From Carex sylvatica (Eukaryota; Streptophyta; Magnoliopsida; Poales; Cyperaceae): a DNA stretch of 64,000 bases. The position numbers were made by a program, and so were the translations under genes. This document shows positions 12,801 through 21,651 of this stretch, one piece after another (the first letter of the stretch is position 1; every line of letters begins with the position of its first letter). Below the pieces are notes generated by a model. It was not told the origin of the DNA. It saw only the letters and a list, made by a program, of their open reading frames with translations, and did no database searches. Location: assembly GCA_964058845.1 (NCBI GenBank), contig CAXKVR010000273.1, positions 62,001 to 126,000 on the forward strand. Direction: 5' to 3'.

Positions 12801-13037
12801 GAAGGAGATACGGTTTTATTGTAGAACTCAAGACTCCAATTCTTCCCGGGAAAATTGAGATCAAGATGGACCGGGCCATACAAGGTAACAAGGGTGTTCA
12901 ACCATGGAGCAATTGAGATTATGAGCGATAAAATTGGACCATTCAAAGTGAACGGACAACGCCTAAAACATTTCAATTATGCAAGTCCAATAGGTGAGGA
13001 AGAAAGGATTCACCTAGATGATCTCCAACCTCAATAG
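9814..13037 (+). pseudogene. Pol of the Gypsy element: RT, RNase H, integrase, degenerate
   Basis: The reverse transcriptase starts near 10190 and includes WRMCIDYRKLNNATRKDHFPLPF. A frameshift with loss of roughly nine residues occurs near 10780, just before the family's MPFGLCNAP region. The polymerase motif FMDD follows near 10875. A TAA at 11202-11204 and a TGA at 11529-11531 interrupt the RNase H part (DASDFAVGAVLG, YTTTEKEFLAV, YTDHAAI). Integrase has its HHCC zinc finger near 11940-12070. In the catalytic core the first acidic residue is E in WGIEFMGPF, where the family has D. The second D (VISDSGSHF) and the E ([10 protein letters not shown]) remain. A TAG at 12822-12824 cuts off the C-terminal part, which continues in frame to 13037. 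Confidence 0.92.
9980..10112. repeat. CAGTGCGG palindromic repeats inside pol
   Basis: The LTR-type repeat recurs inside the coding frame between protease and reverse transcriptase. It has several GTGCGG / CCGCAC copies, including CCAGTGCGGATGG followed by ACCCGCACTGCGG. It is translated in the pol frame as an Arg/Thr/Pro-rich linker with no domain similarity, so it looks like a repeat that spread into a tolerant linker. Confidence 0.75.
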
Positions 13038-13218
13038 TGAGCGAAAATCATGTCGAGCTCACGACGTAAAATTGAGCGCTTCTTGGGAGGTAACCCAAGG
13101 TTTTTATTGTTTTTCTTTACTTTCTGCAATTTATTTTTACTTAGTTTACTTTAAAATTTTCATAATTTACAAATTAACTAACCTTGGAAGAATTTGCAGC
13201 GAAAATTGTTAAAAAATT

Positions 13219-13373
13219 CCCCCAGTGCGGATGGAGCACCCGCACTGCGGATGGAGCACCCGCACTGCGGATGGGATGAACCGCACCCAGGTAGATTTCT
13301 TTAATTTTATTCAAAAATTGAAATTTTTTGTCGGTGCGGATGGAGCACCCGCAGTGCGGATGGGCCCATCCGC
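13219..13373. repeat. CAGTGCGG palindromic repeat cluster after integrase
   Basis: Three near-perfect tandem copies of TGCGGATGGAGCACCCGCAC occur here, followed by further GTGCGGATG and CCGCAGTG copies. The units overlap head-to-tail, so each unit is itself an inverted pair of GTGCGG and CCGCAC. Confidence 0.8.
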
Positions 13374-13756
13374 AGCCGTTTATCTCTTTAAATCCGATCC
13401 TTCACCATTTCTTCGCGTCTTTTCGTTTTCACAACTCAAAACTCGGTTTTTCTCTCTTCTAATCCCGCAAACTTCTTCCTTCTGTCAAATTCTTCCTCTC
13501 ATCTACCTTCTCCACTTCTATTCTCTTCTATTTCTCCCTTTTCTTCTACGAAACCCTAGTTTTCACTCTCTCAAGATGATTTTTACGATTTTTTGCTAAA
13601 AGCTTGGATCTCGTCGGATTTTCTTGCAATTTTCACGATCTACAATGAGGTTTGATCTCTCCTTACCCTTAATTTCAATTATTTCTAGTTAGATCTGTGA
13701 TTTGGAACCAAAAATTGAAAAATTCGATCAAAATTGGTAACAACGGTTAAAATTAC

Positions 13757-14044
13757 CCCTGATGCGGATGGTTACACCCGCAGTGCGTCCCAAGCACCCG
13801 CACCAGCCCTGTACAGACCAAAAACCAGTTAAGTTCCCAATGCGGGTCAGACCACCCGCAGTGCGGATGAACCACCCTCACCAGCCCTGTAATACCAACA
13901 AAACGGTGAAGTCCCCAGTGCGGATCGACCATCTGCACTGAGAGCCAGTGCGGACGCACCAGGCTCGGGAAAACCAAATCTTGACCTAATTTTCCCCAGT
14001 GCGGGTGCGGCCACACGCAGTGCGGATGAAGGGCATCCGCACTG
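13757..14044. repeat. CAGTGCGG palindromic repeat cluster before third ORF
   Basis: About ten copies of the CAGTGCGGRT / ACCCGCACTG motif and its variants lie in the 290 bp just before the third ORF. They are separated by short AT-rich spacers such as AGCCCTGTA, which occurs twice. Confidence 0.8.
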
Positions 14045-14107
14045 AGTCCAAATTACATCAAATTGTACGTAATTTCTTATTCTTTCAAATTTATAATTGC
14101 AGATAAG

Positions 14108-15337
14108 ATGGCAAAACGAGCATCTTAACGTCAAAGAAGCGGCAAGGGAAAGGCTCAGTCAAGCAATCCACCAGTTGGATATCCACCCGCCGAGCTGTTG
14201 AATGATAAGCAACACTTACGCAATGTCGCATTAGAGAACCATAGGACTCTCGAACCCTCACGTTAGATTTGCCGGTTCACTCTGGATCAGTTGGGCCTCA
14301 CCGAAACGGTCCAAATGCTCACTGACCGGCTTGGATTGTGGGAGTTCTTATGTGATGAGGTCAACACCTACCGAGCGATCACCATCGAATTCCTCTCCTC
14401 CTATGAATTCGATCGAGCCTCCAGAACCATGAGTTTCAACCTGGGAGCAAATTATGTGTCATTGCACACCACCGAGCTTTTGGGGTTGTTCCATCTCGAC
14501 CAGGAGAATGTGGACCAAATGCGAAGTACTATCGAATTCTTACACGATATGAATGAACATCAATTCCGCCTCCTAACAATGCATGATGTCCTCGGTGATC
14601 AACGTACCAAGAACATCTCTCATCCGGCACTCCGCTACATCCAACGGGTGGCTAACAACTTGACACCGGGTGGTGTAGTGCGCATTGGTGGTATAATCAC
14701 AAAGATTGCTCAAGCATTACAAATACCAACCGGAGATGATGTGGTGCAGGGGTACACTCTTGTGGACCTGGACGAGTTGGTCAGAGCTCGGCTTGTCCGA
14801 TACAATGATATCCATGCCGCATGGATCAATCTTGGGGTGAACAATATTCGGCACCGTTTGCCTCTCCAAACCGACCTTGATCCATTGAACTATGCCACAT
14901 GGAGGATAATTAATCCGCCTATTGAGCCGCAAGAGCCTCCACCACCACCGCCCGTTCAACCAAATGCTCAACTTCCCGCCGGCAATGATCAACCCCAAGG
15001 AGAGCCGACAATGCGACAAATATGGGAGTTGATGCAAACCATGCAAAACTCTATCTCCAACCTCCACCTAAACATGAACAACCGCATGGATGCGTTCGAT
15101 CAAAGGATGGATGAGGTTGAGACCCATGCTGCAGCAGCCCACCACTATGCCCGTCGAGGAGTCATGAGCAACAATCCTACCTATGAGGACGACCCACCGA
15201 CACCGCCACACCAAAGAAGAGCTGCAAGACGGAGGGAGGCTGAGATAGCAAGACAACGAGCCGAGGCAGCAGCTCGACAAGATGAGCAAGGTGTTGACGA
15301 GGAGGAGGATGCGGATGACATGGATACCGAGGATTGA
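14108..15337 (+). pseudogene. Third ORF (env-position protein) of the Gypsy element
   Basis: The frame opens with the ATG at 14108 and a basic N-terminus (MAKRAS, then RQRSGKGK). It is cut by TAA at 14126-14128 and TAG at 14264-14266, then stays open for about 348 residues. The middle resembles the extra protein found 3' of integrase in Athila-type elements (GLWEFL, SYEFDRASRTMSFNLGANY). It is followed by a proline run (EPPPPPPVQP), a predicted coiled coil (MRQIWELMQTMQNSISNL and onward), and an Arg/Ala-rich then acidic C-terminus. I see no transmembrane segment or signal peptide. The name env-like therefore reflects position, not demonstrated function. Confidence 0.8.
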
Positions 15338-16621
15338 TCTTGTACACTCCCACCACCTTTGCCAAGACTAGTATATCATGTTTCTTCTCTCTTTTTCGTT
15401 TATTTTTAGCACTAAGGACATTGCTTTATTTAAGCTTAGGGGATGGGAAGAAATTGTATCTGCATTCATGTTTATGTTTATGATTCATAACTATGTTTTT
15501 ACTTGACCTTGAGTAGGATTTATGATTTTAAACTTAATTGTTTGAGATTATGAGTTTGTCAAGATGTTTTACGTAGTTATGAAAAATAGAGTCTTGCACA
15601 ATTGAACTTAATTGTTTGAAAAATGCATAAAGTATAAAATCATGTTTAATTTCTGTGTTAAAAGTTGACAAAAACAACAATGTTTTGATAAATTTGCGTG
15701 ATTGACGAAAATTAGAAATTTTGATGCGAATTTTAACGAGTTTTTAGTAATACCCTTGGAATAATTAGAAATAACCACATAATTTGACGAAAAACTTTGT
15801 GGAAATAAAGATTTTCGAAAATAGAAACTTAAGGATTTAAATTTGTTTCTGAAAATACGACTTAAATGTGAAAAACGAATTTAGAAAGATCGGGATATCC
15901 ATAGGTATGAATTAATGCCTAAGGATGTGTGTATTCATGATATTTTTGCAAAAATGTTGAAAAAATAGTAAAAGATAATTTTTTTTTATTTTTCGCTTGC
16001 TTATGTTACGGCGACATGACGTACTTGTAGCAATGAGTTATCGACACTTTGCTCCGCTAGTTTGCCCGATAAAGTGACCGGGTTTGCACTAACCATGTAG
16101 GTTCGTGTCATGGAAGGGTTGAACTAAGAGCAATGCAAAATGCACTTTTGAATTAAAACGGTTGGGTATGGTTAACTACTTATAACTAACCGGTTTTGTT
16201 CTAAGGATAAAGAATTATAGTGTCATAAAATAAAAAGCAACAAAAGAAGAAAAGAATTTTGAAAATATCAACACACGAAGTCCGCGAATTTCTAATCTAA
16301 GCTTGTTCCAAGCTTGGGGGATTTTGAAAGAATTTCTGCAAAATAAGTATGAAGTTTTTGTAATAAGTTTAGATTTCCGAAGTTTACAAGTTTTAAGTCT
16401 TTAAGGAAATAAAAGTTAGAGTAAGCAAATTGTGGGGTGAATTATGATTAACCAAGGGTTGAACTTTAGATTTGTAAAAATTTACGTTGAAGTTTCTAAA
16501 TTTTTGGCAAGATCATACAAATTTTTCGTAAAATTTTTGGAAAAAATGTATACTTGATATTGGGGTTAAATTAAGGATTGAATTGTAGTCCGAGTTTAGA
16601 TGTTGCTTGAGGACAAGCAAG
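15338..16621 (+). other. Gypsy 3' untranslated region
   Basis: This is AT-rich DNA without coding potential between the third ORF and the polypurine tract. It contains a GC-richer island at about 16008-16130. It also has a second polypurine-like string AAGCTTGGGGGATTTTGA at 16310-16327, nearly identical to the true tract at 16627. Confidence 0.7.
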
Positions 16622-16640
16622 GTTCAAGCTTGGGGGATTT
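16622..16640 (+). other. Polypurine tract
   Basis: The string TTCAAGCTTGGGGGATTTT lies directly against the TG start of the 3' LTR. It is the expected plus-strand priming site. Confidence 0.75.
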
Positions 16641-18326
16641 TGATAAGCATAAATTATATACACATTTGATCTAGATTTTATCATGAAATAACACCAATTA
16701 TCTTGTATTTATAATATAAAGTGATTAAAATACACCTAGAATCAAGTTACTGCGGTTATTTGGCTTCTCAATGCAGGAAATGATGCAAAATAGCAAAAAT
16801 ACCCCACAGTGCGGATCAGCCACCCGCACTGCGGATCAACCCAGCCGCACTCACTGCGCAGAGAAAAAGTCCGAGCCTAGTGCGGATGCACTCAGGGCCA
16901 GTGCGGATGAGCCCAGCCGCACTCAATACTTAGTCGATTTCAGAAAAGCACAGAACCCATCCACAGTGCGGGTCATCCATCCACAGTGTCACCCGCACTC
17001 AGAGAAATTTGCAGAAGTTAAATAAGAAAACTTGTCCCAGTGCGGGTGAAGCCACCCGCAGTGCGGGTCATCCATCCGCACTGGACCCGCAGAAAGCCAA
17101 TAACTGTCCGGTTTGACAGTTTTTCTATTTTTGGCGCTTTATGGACGCATTTTTACTGCCAGAAATACACATGCTTGCCGGGGAAGCAATGTAAACAGAG
17201 CAACCACTACTCCACTAACCCCACCTTCTAGCCTCTAAATCGGGCGTAGTCCTTGGCTATAAAAGAGAGAGTTTTTTCCCATTCAAGGAAGAAAACCAAC
17301 ACACAATCATTCTCTCTCTTTACACACACACACTTAGCGATAAATTCTGGAGTAAGGAAAGCTTTCAAGCAAGGAGAAGAAGGATTTCCTGAGCAAGATT
17401 CGGCAAAATAGAGGTCTTTGATTTGTTAAAGGGTGTAATCATTTTTTTTATTTTATTTCTTCTTACTTTGCCAATTTTTGTAATGGATCTCTCCAAGAGG
17501 GAGTAGTTCTCTCTCTAGGGGTTTAGGTCAATATGCATGAACTCGTTTAATTCTATTTTATTTGGTTATTTGCTTTTATTATGATTGTTTTATGGGATTT
17601 GATTATTAATTTCTGTGATTTAATAATTTGTGTTAATTACATAGTTAGTACTTGAATTGTAGTATCCCGTTTTAGTTTCAAAAGAACTAAAATTGACTGT
17701 GATCAATAGGATAGTACCAAATTATGAATGCAAAATGTCCTAGGTTTTGATTAAGATTCTAACCAATTTAATCTAAATCAGAACTACAGAAATTAAGATT
17801 AGGAACTTGGTGAAGGACCTAGCTGTGAAGTCAAACCCTAATTAGGACATCTCAAATCAAGTCGGATATTGGTATCATGGACTTAATTGAGAAGTACCAA
17901 TACTCGAGGAGATGAGAGACTAACAAGAGCTTATGGTCTAGGTAGCTAGGGTGAAGGACCTAATCGTGAAGTCCAAATTACCTAGGCACGTTATTAATTC
18001 ACGAAAGTGACCCTTAATAACATATTAGGTTAGAAACCTCGTCAAATCATACATGAATTCAAGCAAATACCGAATAGATAGAATTAGCAAGGGATTGTAG
18101 ACCAAAGACCCCTAGATCTTCTCAACTTGAAAGCAAACCAATATTTCTTTCTTTAATTTCATTTACATCTATTGTTTACATCTATTGTTTACATCTATTG
18201 TTGATCGATACCTAAAATACTACTTTGATAGAATTGTGCACTTGTAATTTGACTCAAAAGTGTGTAAGGTTTAAAAGGTACATCTTATTGTACTGAAACT
18301 TTTTAGCGTACCCTTCACACGTATCA
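16641..18326 (+). repeat. 3' LTR of the Gypsy element
   Basis: This 1686-bp LTR matches the 5' LTR at about 98 percent by eye. It is 124 bp shorter because a segment near 18175-18203 was lost. At the junction the string TACATCTATTGTT is present three times in tandem, where the 5' LTR has one copy. A TATA box is at 17257-17265 and the repeat cluster at 16808-17092. Confidence 0.95.
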
Positions 18327-18331
18327 AATCT

Positions 18332-18573
18332 CCCCCTTTATTTTTGGCAATTTGAATAAGCTACGAGAGATTAAGTGTAAACCTAAGCTAGTTTAGCTTT
18401 AGGAACTCAAATAATATTTTGGTTGTTGTTTGCATTCCTAAATCTAAATTCTAAAGAAGTATGACAAATTTTACAATAATAATTACACAATGTAATTGAT
18501 TGTTTTTTAGTAGTCGAACATTGTTTGAAAGTGGATGGGTATTGGTATTTCACTCCATGCAAATTACTATTGT
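18332..18573 (-). pseudogene. Copia element fragment between the two inserted LTR elements
   Basis: This short piece of the older minus-strand Copia element is stranded between the Gypsy element and the solo LTR. Removing both insertions and one copy of each target duplication joins 20472 to 18573 and 18332 to 5581 on the minus strand. It includes CTCCCCCTTTATTTTTGGCAA, a purine-rich string on the coding strand. I see no protein motif in it. Confidence 0.65.
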
Positions 18574-18578
18574 GTTTA

Positions 18579-20466
18579 TGTTGCACCAAAAATGTATAGT
18601 ACAAAGTTTCAGTACAGCAAACTGTACCTTTTAACCTTAAATACACTTTCAATTCAAATTGCAAGTATACAATCCTACCGTGTAGTATATTATCGGGTAT
18701 CGATCCACAGGGAATATGGACAATTACTAGGTTTAGACTTATTAATTAAATTCAGAAAATAATAAAAAGAAGTAAGTGCAATAAAATAGAATAAGGGGGA
18801 GTTTGTTTAAATAGTCCTAAGTTGGGTTCAATACCCGAGAAGAATTGTAAACAATAGATGTAAATAAAATAAAAAAAGTGAATATTGGTTTGTTTTCAAG
18901 ACTTGGAAAATCTAAGGGTATTCGGTCTACAATCCCTTGTTAATTATATCTATTTGGTATTTGTTTAAATTCATGTATGATTTGATGAGGTTTCTAACCT
19001 AATATGTCATTAAGGGTCACTTTCGTGAATTAATAACGTCTCTAAGCAATTCGAACTTTACAGTTACGTCATTCATCCTAGCTACCTAGACCATAAGCTC
19101 TTGTTAGTCTCTCCTCTCCTCAAATATTGGTACTTCACAGTTACTTCCTTCATACCAATATCCGATTCAATTTGAGATGTCCTAATAGGGTATGACTTCA
19201 TAGTTACGTCCTTCACCAAGTCCCTAACCCTAATTTCTGTAGTTTCGATTTGATTTCGCAGTTGGTTAGACCTTAATCAAAACCTAAGGTATTTGTGTTC
19301 ATAATTGGTACTATCCTCTCGTCCTAACTTCTTTGGTTCTTTTGAATCCAAAGTGGAACTACATCGATTTTAAGTACTAATTATGTAGTTAACACAAATT
19401 ATAAATCTCAGAAATTAGCATCCAATCCCATAAAACAATCATAATAATAATAAATAACCGAATAAGATACAATTAAACAAGTTCATGCATTGACCTAAAC
19501 TCCTAGAAAGAGATCTACTCTCTCTTAGAGAGATCCATTACAAAAGTTAGCAAAAATAAGAAGAAATGAAATAAAGAAATAGTTACACCCTTTATTGAAT
19601 CAAGAACCTCAATCTTGCCTTCTTCTTGCTTGAACCTTCTTCTCCTTCCTTGAAAAGCTTCCAGAACTCCTAGAATGGCTGCAGATTTATCGCTATATCT
19701 CAATAGAAATTGGATGTGAGATGTGAGAGAGATGTGAGGTGTGAGAGAGATGTGAGGTATATGGTGTGTGATGTGTCCCATGATATGTGTAGAGATCTCC
19801 CTTATATAGCAAAAGGCTATGCCCGATTTAGAGGCTAAAAGGTGGGGTTAGTGGGTGCTATTTTTGACTTGTTTCCCTGGACTGATGTGTCCAAATTTTG
19901 CTATCAAAAACCGTCCCTGGCTTGCTAAAAATAGAATCCGTGTTGAAAATGTGTAATTCTAGCAGTCTGCGGATTTAGTGCGTCCGCACTGTATATGAGT
20001 GCGGGTGGTCCATCCGCACTAAATTAAAGTTTTCTTTTTTATCAGTCTGGAAATTCTGCGTATTACTTTTGGTCCGTCCGCACTGTATATGAGTGCGGGT
20101 GGATGACCCGCACTGGGGCATGTGATGCACAGTTTCTGAAATCGGCTAAGTGCTGAGTGCGGGTTGCTGGGCCGCACTGGGTTCTAAGTGCGGACGCACT
20201 GGGCTCGGACATTTTCTGGATTGCGCTGAGATGGTGGAAATTTGGCTAAGTGAGGAGTGAGTCCGCACTGTATGTGAGTGCGGGTGGATGACCCGCACTG
20301 AGAAGTATTTTCTGCAATTTTCATCTTTTTCTGCATTCTAAAGCCAAACAACCACAGTAACTTGATTCTAGGTGTATTTTATTTACTTTATATTCAAAGT
20401 ACAATATATTTGGAGCTATTTTATGATAAAAACAAGATAGAATGGTTATATAATTTATGCTTATCA
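18579..20466 (-). mobile_element. Solo LTR of a related Gypsy element
   Basis: On the minus strand this 1888-bp unit begins TGATAAGCATAAATTATAT, like the full-length element's LTR. It is flanked by a perfect 5-bp duplication GTTTA (18574-18578 and 20467-20471). It aligns to the Gypsy LTR along its length but is clearly more diverged. It contains the repeat cluster (19975-20310) and a minus-strand TATATAAG box near 19802-19810. With no internal region and matching duplications, it is a solo LTR left by recombination between the two LTRs of an inserted copy. Confidence 0.93.
19975..20310. repeat. CAGTGCGG palindromic repeats in the solo LTR
   Basis: Diverged copies of GTGCGGGTGG / CCGCACT recur here, including a 32-bp block around CCGTCCGCACTGTATATGAG that is present more than once. 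Its presence in a more diverged LTR shows the repeat is an old feature of the lineage. Confidence 0.75.
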
Positions 20467-20471
20467 GTTTA

Positions 20472-20925
20472 CCAAATGACCTATTTGCAACTCTAGATGA
20501 GATATTTTTGGTTTTGTTAGAATCAAATATATTGTGATGTTGGGGAACATCTCTTGTTAAATCATTTTTTTGAGTTTAATTTTGTAAACTATTTTTATTT
20601 TTGAGTTCATAAAACCATCTATCGGGTCCTTTGAAATAAGTTTTGTTTGACCCGTTTGGATTAAAAATGTTCCTATCATTATTTTGAAAATTATTTTTGT
20701 TCTTATAATTTTTATGACTATACTTGTACTTAAATGCATGATTTGGTTTAGCATTTGAGGTTTGAGAAATATTTCCTTTACTTAATTCCTTTTGCAATGG
20801 AGTATTACTATTTTTGTTGTGGAATTAAAATTTAGTATACTCCTTGCAATCAAAGTTAAGTTTTTTCAAATATTTTTGTTCATTAAGCTTAGTTGAGATT
20901 TGAGTAAGCTCATTTGGATACTAGT
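20472..20925 (-). pseudogene. Copia gag C-terminal remnant
   Basis: The minus strand encodes an Asn/Lys-rich segment (motif KNKNNFQNNDRN and GPDRWFY) typical of the linker near the end of SIRE-like Gag proteins. There are in-frame stops and no visible zinc knuckle. Similarity fades at about 20925, so the Copia element is truncated at its 5' end. It continues leftward through 18332-18573 into the pol at 5520. Confidence 0.6.
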
Positions 20926-21036
20926 AAGGCGTGGGAGAAATTGTCAGAAATGAAGAACTAATACTTTTGCACTTTGGCCCCTAGCTAGTTGGGTATTACA
21001 AAAAGAAAAAGGTGCGATACTTGGAGATATGAAATT

Positions 21037-21651
21037 TAGGGGTGTCAATGGGAACGATACGGATAGAGTGGAACCATTTTCATATCCATACCCACTAAGA
21101 ATTGATCTTACTCATATCCTATTCATATCTATTAAAAATTTGCCTTACCCTACCCTATCCATACCCGTTAAAATTGGCGGATAACGAAATGTTAATGGAA
21201 GAATAACGAATAATACAAATATACCATCAAAACTTATCATGTAATACATATGCAAATAATGCAATCACAATTACTAATATAAAATTAAAATATAAATATG
21301 GAATTAATTCTAAGTAATAGTTTTTTATTAAGTAAAAAAAAAAATCAAAATCACAAATATCTCTTCTAACAAATTCAATTCCTTAACTAAATAATAAAAC
21401 ATTCAAATAAAAAGTAAAATATTTAACATAATATTCTTCTTATGATATAATTTATTTTATATAATTACTCGTTACCCAACGGATACGAAATAACATTTAC
21501 CTGTACTCATATCTGTTTATCTAATGGAAAAAAAAATCCTCACTCATACTTATAACCAATAAGTTAACGAAATTTTTTTTTACCCATATCCATTTTATTA
21601 AATATAATACGAATAGAATAAATGAGTAAACGGGTGTCATTGACACCTCTA
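21037..21651. mobile_element. Non-autonomous hAT-like element
   Basis: The terminal inverted repeats are TAGGGGTGTCAATG on the left and the complement of CATTGACACCTCTA on the right. They are flanked by an 8-bp duplication with one mismatch (ATGAAATT / ATGAATTT). The inside is AT-rich and non-coding, with repeated subterminal strings such as CATATCCATACCC. It belongs to the same TAGGG-TG family as the elements at 37745 and 57730. Confidence 0.8.

Larger units (their letters stand above)
13038..14107 (+). other. Internal non-coding region between pol and third ORF
   Basis: This 1.07 kb holds no ORF of its own. It contains two further clusters of the CAGTGCGG / CCCGCACTG repeat (about 13219-13373 and 13757-14044). 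Between them lies a CT-rich, promoter-like stretch from 13380 to 13580 (TTCTCTCTTC, TCTCCCTTTTCTTC, ending in AAACCCTAG). The arrangement suggests a separate leader or spliced 5' region for the third ORF. No splice sites can be fixed from sequence alone. Confidence 0.6.
5587..18326 (+). mobile_element. Full-length Athila-type Ty3/Gypsy retrotransposon
   Basis: The element begins with TG at 5587 and ends with CA at 18326. It has two long, near-identical LTRs and a perfect 5-bp target duplication AATCT (5582-5586 and 18327-18331). A tRNA-Asp primer site follows the 5' LTR and a G-rich polypurine tract precedes the 3' LTR. Inside, in order, are gag-pro, RT-RNase H-integrase and a third ORF. By eye the LTRs differ by about 27 substitutions over about 1.68 kb, plus one deletion, so the insertion is fairly recent. 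Every ORF nevertheless carries stops or frameshifts. It sits inside a minus-strand Copia element. Confidence 0.96.
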
